The notes below the pieces were generated by a model. It searched no databases. It was not told the DNA's origin and was given only the letters and a program-made list of their open reading frames with translations. DNA of 64,000 bases, taken from positions 124,001 to 188,000 of the forward strand of contig JAACJP010000053.1 in the NCBI GenBank assembly GCA_013368375.1, written 5' to 3'. The translations under genes and the position numbers were made by a program. Origin of the DNA: Tricholomella constricta. Its lineage: Eukaryota; Basidiomycota; Agaricomycetes; Agaricales; Lyophyllaceae. Of this stretch, positions 22,122 to 32,833 are shown in pieces; positions within the stretch are counted from its first letter, which is position 1, and each line of letters begins with the position of its first letter.

Positions 22122-23587
22122 ATGAGTCTGACCACCCTCGATACCATATTCCCTGCAGACGCTGTCGAGTTCTGTCCTCATCCGAATGCACTTGATATCC
22201 TTGTTTGTGGGACCTACAAACTGGAGGATGCTTTAGGTGAGCAGCGTTCAATGACAGACGACGGCAGTGCCTTGTCCACTTCCGCGCCACAACACCGACG
22301 AGGCCAGTGTCTGGTCCTCCAAGTAGATCAAAGAGATGCGACGGGGCCTTATGGTTTGTAAGTACTACATTGTTTCTCAGCCCTTCGTTGAAAATAACCT
22401 CCTGTCAGTCGACATGTTCAGTCTATTGATCTACCTGCTGTTTTGGATATGAAATGGTACTGTATCGTTGTTGTAAAATCGATATTCGGAATTTCTGAAT
22501 TTTGAAGTAGGTGTTACAGATCCTTGTCAGCTAGCCCGATCCTTGGTATCGCCGATTCCGAGGGGAGTATTACCCTGCATGAATGGGAAACAGAAGAAGT
22601 AAAGAAAACATTTCTTCTATCCGATCATTTGAAATAAATCTCTTCCCATCACAGAAAAACCTCACGCAAGTTGATAGCATCCGGTGTGTATCGACGGATA
22701 CCTTATGTCTATCCTTGGATTGGTCCAACCGCAGAGCTCCCGGAACGTAGGACTACAATCGCCGCATTGCCCGAATACCGCTGTTTAACTGAAACTTCCA
22801 GTCACTTGGGATCCCTCGTTGTTTCTCTCTCGAATGGTTCGCTTTGTCTGCTGCGTCCTTCTGAGTCAAGCAGTTTGTCACTGACAAACTCGTGGCATGC
22901 GCACGACTACGAGCCGTGGATCGCTGCATGGAACTATTGGGACACAAACATAATATACTCGGGTGGGTCCATTGCCGCAGTCGCTCTCAGTTTAACTCAG
23001 GAAGGCATCTCAGGGGGTGATGATCTCAAGCTTAAAGGCTGGGATGTCCGCCAGAATCTATCGCAACCTATTTTCACCAATAAACGGTGCGCGGTGCCTT
23101 TCTGGGGAGTCTTAGGCTCTAACGCGTTGTTCACAGATTCGATGCGGGTGTAACATCAATTCAAAGCCACCCTCATGTCGAACACCTGATTGCAGTTGGA
23201 AGGTTTGTCCTGAACGAGTGTCAAGCGTTTTGTACGTCGCCTCTAATCAATTTCCCTTTAAGTTACGACAGCACGGTGAGAATCTTTGACACGCGGAGGC
23301 CTCTGGCTGCATTGGCTGAGGTGGACGTGGGCGGAGGTGCATGGCGCGTCAAATGGCACCCCGCTGAAAGTCGTCAAGACGACCTCCTCATCGCCTGTAT
23401 GCACGACGGGGTGAAAATCGTGCATCTTGATACTGGGAACCGCCGGGGGGAAGTTACGAAACATTTCGACTCCCATGAATCCATGGCGTATGGTGCTGAC
23501 TGGTCGCACGGGCCATCTCATGAAGGAGAAACTATCATTGGAAGCTGTTCATTCTATGACCGTATATTCCATCTCTGGAGTGGGTAA
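22122..23587 (+). CDS. dph7: Diphthamide-pathway WD40 protein Dph7 (WDR85)
   Basis: Eight exons (22122-22357, 22409-22456, 22511-22598, 22655-22746, 22802-22962, 23014-23086, 23137-23202, 23263-23587) give 362 residues. It is a WD40 propeller with the words Y-S-G-G-D-D-x-x-L-K-x-W-D-x-R, Y-D-S-T-V-R-I-F-D-T-R, G-G-G-A-W-R-x-K-W-H-P and the ending Y-G-A-D-W-S...C-S-F-Y-D-R-x-x-H-L-W. These are signatures of Dph7, the diphthine methylesterase needed for the last steps of diphthamide synthesis on elongation factor 2. The many short exons make the gene look broken in raw reading, but all phases fit. Its start is about 60 bp from the divergent minus-strand start at 22060. Confidence 0.9.
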
Positions 23588-23635
23588 TAAATGTGGTTAA
23601 TTGATATATAGATATTTTAAGTTAAGAGTCCGCCT

Positions 23636-25606
23636 TCAGGATATTCCGTGAAGGGGATCCAATGTCGAGTCATGAGGCAGGCCAGCTTCGTTGCCAGTTC
23701 TAGGTGTCGGTGGTGTGTTTGGGGTGCCTGGCGCGCCCGGGTCACGACGTTTCCGTTTCCAGAACCCTGCATTTGGGCCATTCGTGATGAAAGACAGTGT
23801 CCAGCGGGATAGGCCTCGTAGGGTCTCAGGACGGTGAATGGCGGCAGTGATCAACGTAGAGAACGACAAGATAAAGGCAATACTTTAAGAATGTCAGCTT
23901 AACATGAAAAGGGTGAGGGAGACCGCTTACCGTTCAGCGATGCGTGCTTTCTTGCTGCTGTTCCGTACCCAGGCATCGGGCAAACATGCACGAACTGCTC
24001 TTGGAAGAACATAGAGTGCCATTTCGCCTCTTCGACGACCATTTTCGATCCATATACTGCTCCCACACACCAAGCTACCTGCAAAAATACATCCAAAGGG
24101 TCCATCCCAGAAGTCATGAGAGACACCTGGAAACAGGCGAGCGAAGACGAGGGAACGCGTGATACACACTGCAGACCAATATAAAGTCACAAAAGCAGAC
24201 AAGAAAGTTGCGCTCTGAATGGCTCCGAATAAAGCGGTGAGCGCCCGACGAGGGTTGAGGAGGGTCTGCGGACGAGTGAGGAGAACAGGAAGGAAATGAG
24301 CCTACAGTAACTGTGTTAGACGCGAAGGCAAAGTAGATGCAGAACGAACGGGTAAGTAAATTGCAATTGCTTCCAAGAACGCCATTGCGCTGCGGATGGA
24401 CGAATTGGCAATGCAACTGCCTTCGAGTCCGAGGCTTGAACCTACGGTTCCATGTACGAGTTCGCAGGGGAGCCCACCGACCCCTGACCTGTTGTTGACC
24501 CCGAGGATTTTCCAAGCAGCATCTGCCGCAGCCCCGCCGTACGCTGGGAGCGCTACCGGGTCCCCCCAGGATGCATTGTGCCCGAGTTGTGTGGAAAGGC
24601 CTGTCAGAAGATTTGAGTGGAGATCCGAGCCTTTGAGGTACGACCAGCGTCCCTCTCGGATGAGTCTCAAGGTTTGCACCACTCGGCCATCGAGGTTCGC
24701 AAGGGTAGCGATCCATTTTACGTAAGATCTGGGAAGCCTGTGGCATTCCGCTCCGTGAGATAACACCCATAATTGAATAACCAGCCCAATTACCGCTGTG
24801 GTTCATAGAAAAAGCACCACATGATCCTGCAGGAATACATGAGCTTATAGATGTAGGGAAGGAAGTATCACGTACCTCGCGCTACATGCCCAAAAAACGA
24901 ATGCATCAATGTGTGAAGTTAGAGTATTTGCCGCGTCTTGTTTGCTTTTCTCTTTCATCGACGATTCCTCTGCCAAACCATCTTCTGTAGATGGATGGTC
25001 ACTACGATGCTCCTTTGTAGCGGGTTGTCCGGTGGTCTTGAGTATAAGGTTTTGCAGAAAAGCATCCACGGCCCGAACTAGGAGCAGCAGGGTAAGGTCT
25101 AACGTATCCGATGTTCGAGGAGAAGCCTGAGAAGACGATATCACCGGTGTCGGTGGTGTGAGTGGGATGATGACATTGGGAGATGTCAGGTCGCGTCGTA
25201 GCCGGTATGAGCGTCTACGCCCGGCTTGAAGCAAAAGGATGCCAATAGAAGACGACAAGATGTAGGATATGAAAGTTTTCTGAGCAAGGGACAGATTTAA
25301 TCTAGCAACCTCCTGAAGTGAATCTGGGTGCTTGCGAGGCGTGTCATCGAGAGCACGCCACAAGCGTCGTATAGCAGCCCCACCACCGACGGAGAGCGTC
25401 ATGGCAAACGCAAAGCCATCGAAGCCGAGTTCTCGTCGCAAGACACGGCGAAGAGCTTGGAGGCCTGTTTTGTGAGATGGGTTTGCAGAGAGAAGTGAGG
25501 TTATAAAGGGGACGAGTGAAGGACCGAGGGAGAGGGAAAGAGAGAGAGCATAGGTCCTAAGGGCAACCTGTACAGGCTGGCTGTCGAACCATGGGCTGGC
25601 CTGCAT
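23636..25606 (-). CDS. TMEM135-like integral membrane protein
   Basis: Six minus-strand exons (25606-24876, 24826-24794, 24737-24350, 24301-24127, 24078-23931, 23882-23636) give 573 residues. Several hydrophobic helices are spread along the protein. The most telling segment is G-S-L-V-C-G-S-S-I-W-I-E followed by G-R-R-R-G-E-M-A-L-Y-V-L-P-R-A, the pattern I know from the TMEM135 / Tim17-like family of peroxisomal and mitochondrial membrane proteins. There is a C-x-C-S-A/R-I-M-W-C-F-F-Y-E-P-Q-R-L-P-x-x-Y block in the middle and a Pro/Arg-rich tail. In animals TMEM135 affects mitochondrial and peroxisomal dynamics; the role here is inferred. Confidence 0.8.
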
Positions 25607-25657
25607 GGATCCCGCAAAATCGCAACTCCGAGTTTAAGCTCTCTTAATAAAAACCGT

Positions 25658-25663
25658 CACGTG
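25658..25663. promoter_or_regulatory. CACGTG E-box upstream of the TMEM135-like gene
   Basis: TCACGTGC word about 52 bp upstream of the ATG at 25606 (minus strand), in the short gap to the DysF gene stop. Confidence 0.4.
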
Positions 25664-25694
25664 CAACATGTGATAAACGCGACCCATATGATTA

Positions 25695-27123
25695 TTATAA
25701 TTGACGCGTCTCCTGGATGCTCAGCAAATCTTCGCGACTCGCAAGCACCGGAAACTTGTCCACCAGTATATTGGTATAGCTCCAAAAATCCATCTCACTC
25801 GCACCCGAACCAATCCCTAGTCCTATGTTGAGCTCCGGCAGTAGCCCTGCCGACCCAAGCATCGTGAGAAACTTGGCGCGTGAGTCGGGGTATACAAAAG
25901 ATTGCAACAATTCGCTGCCCTAGGATGTATAGCATAATGAGACAAGGTGCTTCATGGTGAATAGAAACATACATGAACGCGAAGAACGAGTATCAGATCT
26001 TCCTTGGCTGGAACTCGTAATTGATCCAAGAAGCAGGTAGAACGGTTGACGTCGGCCATTTCAGAGGGCATTGGCATGTCATCTTCAGTCCATTGTTTCT
26101 GCCGGGCCTTACCTTTCTCACTCATCTCCTCGTATGCATGCCGGTGTTCTAGATGGTATTGAGAAAGCCAAGTTGTCCATAACTCGAGTTTCCGACCATC
26201 GCGCCCGAGCCTCTTCATAAGTAAGCGACACTTGGACCAATTGCCTTCAACATCGTCCTCTACCCATGCTTCGTCGACACTCATGAGATTATCGAGCAGT
26301 TCAGAGTCGGGGGATACGATTGACGGTGGAAGTGACGAGCCAACTGATTGTCGTCGCCCGTCTGTGAGGCCCGTCACAGTGGAGATGATCGAAGTACTTT
26401 GATCGCTAAGACCATCACCACGGTGCCCAGGTTTGCGTTTCGCTGGCCTCATCATAAGTCTTATCCACCGTCGCCTGCGTACCCATCCGCCCGCACTAAG
26501 GGCCCCGACATCAGCACTCCATTTGTGGGTGCGAAACATCCAATTGTATTCGAAGCCATCATGCTGTACTTCGCCCGAGTCCGAACGCATGTCTATCATC
26601 CAGCACTTGGAGACCCACCTCCAGGTGCCATCAGGGAGGGGATAGCCAGCTAGGGTGATAGAGCGTTGTTCCCGTTTCGGAGAAGCATTTGGGATAGTGA
26701 AGGCGGGTGGATCAGAAGGGAGCAGAGACAGGCGGGAGTAGTATGGGATAGAAAACAGAGTCATGCTACGATTTCAATTCAGAGATTGTCGGAACTCATC
26801 AAATGGAGACTCTATGCTCACCCTCTCTGGTTTTCATAGACGATGGCCCATTCGTATTTGTCGGTGTATTCGTCAGAGGTGTCAAGATTGGCAGAATTGA
26901 GAATGATGAGCTTCGCGGGGCCTTGGGCGTCTGTAGATTGTGCGACGGGATTGACCTGGCCCTTGGGCTTCTTTGTTGGGGCTGGGTTTGAGCCTTTGAG
27001 GTTCGGGAGGGACAAGAAGCGAGGAAAGCGAGACTTGGAGGAGAGACGTCGACGAGCTGGGTCCACGGCCGCATCGTCATCTCTTGTAATACACGCTGGG
27101 GGAGGTACATGGCTAGACTCCAT
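25695..27123 (-). CDS. DysF (peroxin/ferlin) domain protein, Spo73/TECPR1-like
   Basis: Three minus-strand exons (27123-26822, 26765-25973, 25919-25695) give 439 residues. The DysF-N half begins W-A-I-V-Y-E-N-Q-R-G and continues Y-Y-S-R-L-S-L-L-P-S-D-P-P-A-F-T, then W-R-W-V-S-x-x-W-M-I-D-M. The DysF-C half has W-x-x-x-F-x-x-x-x-W...G-W-V-R-R-R-R-W-I-R. Both are diagnostic of the domain found in fungal peroxins (Pex23/30/32), Spo73 and animal TECPR1. No transmembrane helix is obvious, which favours the soluble Spo73-like type. The N-terminal 60 residues are basic and the C-terminus acidic. Fungal DysF proteins act at peroxisome-ER or sporulation membranes; a precise role is not assigned. Confidence 0.85.
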
Positions 27124-27239
27124 GGTGCAACTCCAGGCGGGACATGATCAGCACGTCGGTCACAATCTCGTCACGCACGAATCCTCCACGTGGCTATCTA
27201 TTTCCACTCGTCACGCACGAATTCCCCACGTGGCTCTCC
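27124..27239. promoter_or_regulatory. Bidirectional promoter, DysF gene / jac1, with duplicated block
   Basis: Only 116 bp separate the two divergent ATGs (27123 and 27240). Within it lies an imperfect direct repeat of about 31 bp, 27167-27197 and 27207-27237, at an exact 40-bp period. Each copy contains CGTCACGCACGAA and a CCACGTGG core (CACGTG at 27187-27192 and 27227-27232). The second copy ends next to the jac1 ATG. Paired binding sites shared by both genes are a reasonable inference. Confidence 0.6.
27167..27237. repeat. Tandem direct repeat, 40-bp period
   Basis: Two copies differ at only a few positions over about 31 bp, separated by 9 bp of unlike sequence. See the promoter entry for its contents. 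Confidence 0.85.
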
Positions 27240-28007
27240 ATGCTCTCAATTCGACGCCACATTCTGCGACAGCGTCCTGCTCGTCTCTTCCATTCATCCG
27301 TTCCCCGCAGCAGACCATGTCCGTCGTGTTCACGACCTCTCCCTTCATCCCTCCCCGCCTGCATAAACTGCGGCCACATATCCAGTCTATCGCAGAATAC
27401 AAAGCATCATGATATATTCGATCTTCCGTATGAGCCGAATCCTTTCGTCGTCGATATCTCCACTCTGAAGCAACGATTCCGTAATGCACAAGCGCTATGC
27501 CACCCAGATTCTTGGGCTTCCAAGGGTTCTGTACGTTTGGCCAGTCTTTGATTGTCACACAGGTGCTGAGCTCGAACACAGAACAAGCAAGACATCGCAC
27601 AGGCTCTCTCCGGACGCATCAACGAGGCCTACCAGTGCCTTTTAAACCCTCTTTCCCGAGCAGAGTACATACTGCAGCGTCATCACGTTCCAATCTCGGA
27701 GACAGAGCACGTCGAGGATATCGAGTTCATGGCTGAAATCATGCAAGCCAGAGAGACCGTTGAAGAGGCGGAGGATGTGGCCGAGATTGAAATTCTTCTC
27801 CAACAGAATAACAGTTTGTTCATTCCATATCTATGCTCCACACCAGGACTAACAAGCCTTTGCACAGTCGAAATAAAGAGGACAGAGGAGGAGCTGGAAG
27901 GGGCTGTCGGGAAAGCACAGTGGGCAGATGTTAAATCTGCAGCTATACGTCTCAGATACTTACAGGGGATCCAGTCGGCTGCGAAGAAGTGGTTGGACAA
28001 TCATTAG
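27240..28007 (+). CDS. jac1: Mitochondrial Fe-S J-domain co-chaperone Jac1/HSC20
   Basis: Three exons (27240-27530, 27582-27813, 27868-28007) give 220 residues. Residues 1-25 form a basic, Arg-rich mitochondrial presequence (M-L-S-I-R-R-H-I-L-R). Cys27, Cys30, Cys41 and Cys44 make a C-x2-C...C-x2-C pair like the N-terminal zinc site of human HSCB. The J-domain follows with the H-P-D triad and a C-terminal helical bundle that binds the scaffold Isu1. Jac1 stimulates the Hsp70 Ssq1/Ssc1 and delivers Isu1 for cluster transfer in the matrix. All phases fit. It shares a 116-bp promoter with the DysF gene. Confidence 0.92.
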
Positions 28008-28271
28008 AGACGACATATAGATAATTATAATGAGCCTCTTCGGCAATACCCGATACATCGATTTTTTTTGAATCCGAGCTCCAACTTGGCCACTCCATTC
28101 AACAGCATTATAATCCAGGGTATAAGCTTACTGGAGAATAGCAGGGTGAGCTTTTCTTTCTTGTGTGGCCTGGTCTACAGCAATATTCAAAATCCATGTG
28201 TTCCAGGTTCGTTGCGGTGTCAATTCCTTATGAGACTTGCTCTCTTATTACGGCAAAGGCGTCGCCTCCTC

Positions 28272-31200
28272 ATGCAATTTGACCCAACCAAGAATACCGC
28301 CTCCTCCTCTACCTCTCATCCCCACAAACGTCCTTTTGCTCATCAAGCGTCCGCCCTTAAACTCGAACCCGAATCCCTAAAGGTCCCGCGAGTTGACATG
28401 CCAGACGCATCTTCGTCTTTTTCTCATTCAAGGCAGGCAAAGTCATCGAAGTCTAATATAGTCGCACCTCCTGCTTTTGAAATGCCCCCGTCGTCGTCTT
28501 CGCGAAGCCGAGGCTTTGGTCATCGCCCTTCCCATCCCGCTGCACACGCTTCCTCATCTCGTGTGCTGAAGAAACGAGGCGGAAAATACACTTCCCACAG
28601 GCATCTAGAAGGCCCCCTGTACGATGAGGCATATATCAACCGCATTCACCTAACGTCCCCAATTCCCCTGAAGCCCTTGCACGAATCAACACCCAAATCC
28701 AGTCTCGGAAACTTTGCAATGCTTGTCACCGAGCAAGTGCCAACGTACAAGTCTATTGAAGGATTTTTAGAGGATGAGGCAACAGGAAGGACAACTCAGG
28801 TTTGGAGGTAAGTCTTCCAATCCCTTTCTACTCGACACATATCGATCCCCTTTAGAACTACCGCGACTGTACATCTTGACTCGCCCACGGTTGGAGTCGG
28901 TGACCACACAAACAAAAAGGAGTCGGAAAGGCTCGCTGCGCTTTCGGCCGTATACCAACTGCATACTCTTGGATTGGTGAGCTTCCAAACCTTCCACAGG
29001 GATCATTGTTCACTGTAAGCATTTAGCTTGACAATCCAGGAAAGCTGCGCCCCAAGAAAGTCGACCCTACTGAGACCAATCTCTCTGACGGTTCTATAGT
29101 CCGTTACGAGCAAGCTCGGAATTTCATGGACTACTATTGCCGTCGATATGGATTTGGAAAGCCTGAAATAACCTTCGAAGAGATACGCAAAGGTGGAAAT
29201 GGTTGGGAGGCTATCATGGTGGTTGGCGGTCGTAGGATTGGCTTGGGATCTGCCAGCAACAAGAAAGCCGCGCAGGTGGCTTGTTACCTTGATGTAACGC
29301 AGTATCTCGAGAGCTGTGATGTGGAGCTCTGGAAGACATTCGTCGAGGCAGCTAAATCAGGTGCAGATCTTGGTCTTGCTCCCAAGGTCTTTTTCCAAAT
29401 GAGCAATAGACTCGATGACGAACTCCGGGACCTTTGCGCCGATATAAAAAAGAGCAAGCTTTATCGAAATAGGCCTGCCGTCGTCCCCACAAAATCGACA
29501 ACAGATACACAAGACCTCATCGCGCCACGTTTCCCCTCTCGTCGCAACAATCCTCAGTTCATGGCGGAGAAATCGAAACAACTCCTTGCTCGTCACCAGA
29601 ACTATCTCATCAATCCTGCGATGGAAGGGATGCGAAACACAAGGATGTCACTCCCTGTATATACTCGCGCAGATGACGTCGTATCCCATATCCGCGACAA
29701 CGAGGTCACGATCTGCATGGCTGCTACTGGTTCTGGCAAAACCACCCAAATACCCCAGCTTGTGCTCGATTCATATATCGAACGCGGAGAAGGGGCACGT
29801 TGTAATATCGTGTGTACCCAGCCCCGCCGTCTGGCTGCGATCAGCGTGGCCGATCGCGTAGCGAAAGAAAGGGGTGAAACTGTAGGAAGGTCTGTTGGAT
29901 ATCAAGTCCGATTTGAAGCCAAGTTGCCCGAGGAGCATGGTTGCATTACCTTCTGCACGACTGGGGTTTTCCTGAAGAGGCTTCAGACTGCGCTCTCTGA
30001 ATCGACCCACCCCGGAAGTCGAAGCCTTGATGACGTAACTCACATTATCGTTGATGAAGTTCATGAACGTGACGTCGACACAGACCTACTGCTCGTCGTT
30101 CTCAAGAGGCTCATGGCCGATAGGAAGGCGAGGAATATGCCACTTAAAATCATTCTGATGAGTGCCACAATCGATCCGACCTTATTCCAAAATTATTTCC
30201 CGGACGACAAAAACCAGCCGGCGGACATCATCGAAGTGCCGGGTCGTTCGTTCCCTGTCGCAAAATATTTCTTAGACGATTTCGTCTCGAAACTCGTGAA
30301 AGGAAATACTCGTTGGATCCTGGAACACGACTCGGTGACGAAGTACCTGAATCAGGAACTTGGACCAACTGCTACTGCTGCCCTTGGGGTCCGTCCGAAT
30401 CGCCATGCTGTTGCCAACAATAGCGACGAAGGCTTGGAGCTCCCATATCCTCTGATCGCCGCCACGGTCTCCTACGTGTTGCAGTCGTCAGACGACGGGC
30501 ACGTCTTAGTGTTCTTACCTGGTTGGGACGATATCGTCGGCGTTCAACGCGCCTTGCAATCGCCTCAAGGGCCGCTAGGTCTCAACTTCAACGATTCATC
30601 AAAGTTCTCCATCCACCTATTACACTCGACAATTCCCCTTGCAGATCAACAAACCATTTTCGAACCTCCTCCTGATGGTGTACGTCGAATCATCCTTGCG
30701 ACAAATATCGCTGAAACCTCTATTACAATCCCCGATGTTGTCTATGTTGTAGACACCGCAAAAGTCAAAGAGCAGCGGTATGATCCAGAGAGGCACATGT
30801 CGTCCCTCGTATCTGCGTGGGTTGGTTCATCCAACTTGAACCAGCGAGCAGGACGTGCAGGACGACATCGGCCAGGTGAATACTTCGGCATTTTGGGTCG
30901 AGCTCACGCCGAGGCTCTACAACCATACCAAACGGTGGAGATGAAGCGTGTCGATCTGAGTAATGTCGTGATGCATGTCAAAGCGCTCAACTTCCCTGGC
31001 ATGGCTGTAGAAGATGTCTTGGCAGCCACCATCGAAGCTCCCCTTCCGGAAAGAGTCGCCGCTGCGATGAAAGATCTTCAGATGGTCGGAGCTCTCGACG
31101 CTGACAAGAATCTCACCTCCTTGGGTCGGGTCCTCTTGCAACTTCCAGTGGAGGCACAAATGGGACGCCTGGTGCTCTATGGCAGCTTCTTCCGCTGTTT

Positions 31201-32417
31201 AGATCAAGCTTTGACTCTTGCCGCGATTCTGACCAACCGGGAGCCATTTATGTCGCCTATGCACCTTAAAGCGGAGGCCGCTGCGAAGAAAAATTCTTGG
31301 ACACCCCAGGAGTTCAGATCTGACGCCCTTGCTACACTCCAAGCGTTCAACTCCTGGTGGGCCATGCAATCGAAAGGGGAATATGTCTCGGCGAATAGGT
31401 TCTGCGTAGAGAACTTCCTTGCAAAGCCTACGCTGCTGATGATTCAGAAAATCAAAGGCCACCTACTGCAATCTTTGTATCGTGCTGGCGTCATCGATGT
31501 GTCCGCTGGAGGCCTCGTGGATGGCTCGAACACGCGGTACGCTGTCCCACCGGAACTTAATGCCAATGGTGATTCTCTACCTCTGTTGGCAGCCCTTATA
31601 TCGATTGCTTCGCAACCAAAATTTGCAATTCGTGTCGGGGAGAAAACTTATCGCACGTCACAAGACAAGGTATATGATTTCTTGTCATTCCATACAGTCT
31701 GCTAAACCTATATTGGATTCGTTCCAGGTTACCTTCATCCACCCGTCAAGCGTAAATCACCGGAAGAGGGAACTTCCCGACCAAGATTCTGTTTCGCCTG
31801 GAGAAAAACAGCTTTTCGCTTTTGCCGAGAAACGACAGAATATATCAACGGGCAGCAGTAATGCGCAAACCTTCCTGGTCACCACTACTCGGCTCGATCC
31901 AATGACGTACATGCTTTTCGGAGCTTACAAACTTCAAGTGACGGAGCGTGGACTCGATTGCGATAACTGGCTCCCCATCGTCGGTAACCTCGACGCATTG
32001 GATGACATTCAGCATTTAAAGACGTTGATGGAGGCTTGCATGCTGAGAGTCTTTGAGGGCATCACAATGGGCAGACGCCACCAGCGCCGAGGTTCTGCAA
32101 TGCCGGCCATGCCTCGGGAAGGGGAGGCTGAGTCTGGCGACGAAGACGAAGAAAAGGATTATTCGCTCTCCCGGGATGAGGTCAAGGAGTTGGACCTGAT
32201 GACAAGGGACGTCGTGCGTATCTTGAATCGCTATAGTGATGAACGAATGGCCTCCCAATCACGTCAAAATTCTCGCCCCGCTACTCCAATGGGTTCACCA
32301 TTTACACAATCTGTGCGACTACCCGGCTCACTTTCTGGTTATTCGACCCCGACTACATTCGGTGGTTCAGCATTTAATTCGAGGCCTGGCACTCCGAGCA
32401 GATTGCGGAGGTTCTAG
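28272..32417 (+). CDS. DExH-box ATP-dependent RNA helicase with dsRBD-like region
   Basis: Four exons (28272-28807, 28856-28976, 29027-31669, 31728-32417) give 1329 residues. An in-frame ATG at 28230 would add a Leu/Arg-rich leader of 14 residues. Around residues 240-310 lies a double-stranded-RNA-binding-like fold (G-W-E-A-I-M-V-V-G-G-x-x-I-G-x-G-x-x-x-x-K-K-A-A-Q). The helicase core has A-A-T-G-S-G-K-T-T (about 451), T-Q-P-R-R, D-E-V-H (about 562, not D-E-A-H), S-A-T, the motif V region A-T-N-I-A-E-T-S-I-T and N-Q-R-A-G-R-A-G-R. The HA2 and OB-fold regions follow and the tail is Ser/Arg/Pro-rich. This is the DHX9/29/30/36/57 side of the DEAH/RHA family. Substrate and compartment are unknown. 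Confidence 0.9.
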
Positions 32418-32833
32418 TTCGATGTGTCTTCCTTTATCCTATAATCCTTGGCATTCTGGGCAGAGCAAAGAGAAACTTTGTCGAGAATGGCATGCAAAAC
32501 TTAGACTAATAAAGTAGTTAGATAGCTGAAAACATTCTGGTTGATTTCGAGAGCCTTTACAGCTAGTAGCTTAGGCCCGGGAAATACCCACATTCCGTTT
32601 TCATGAACGCAGCGAGAAAGCCGTTATAATTAGAAGACTTGAGCGGATGACTCTACTTACAGTAGTAGTTTTGACGGGAGGTTCTCCAGCTTCAGTGACG
32701 GCACGTGATCGCAACACGACCACCTCCCAACCTGCAGCGATTGCCTTTCCACTGGTCGCTTGAATCGATCTTATTCTAAACCACCCACCCTTGTCATTCC
32801 TCTGCAACATCGTTGCCCGTCCTTCCAGTCACC
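32418..32833. promoter_or_regulatory. Helicase 3' flank and AP-2 alpha promoter
   Basis: About 415 bp. The first half should be the helicase 3' untranslated region. A GCACGTGATC word (CACGTG at 32702-32707) lies about 127 bp before the AP-2 alpha ATG, followed by pyrimidine-rich sequence near the start. No gene is seen. Confidence 0.45.

Noticed and set aside
22671..23153. An apparent disruption of dph7, with the WD40 protein split over frames
   Set aside because: Introns at 22747-22801, 22963-23013 and 23087-23136 restore one continuous frame with matching phases, so the gene is intact.
24114..24806. Long minus-strand open frame of about 230 codons over the TMEM135-like gene
   Set aside because: It runs through introns and alternates frames with the real exons. 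The spliced model alone preserves the family motifs.
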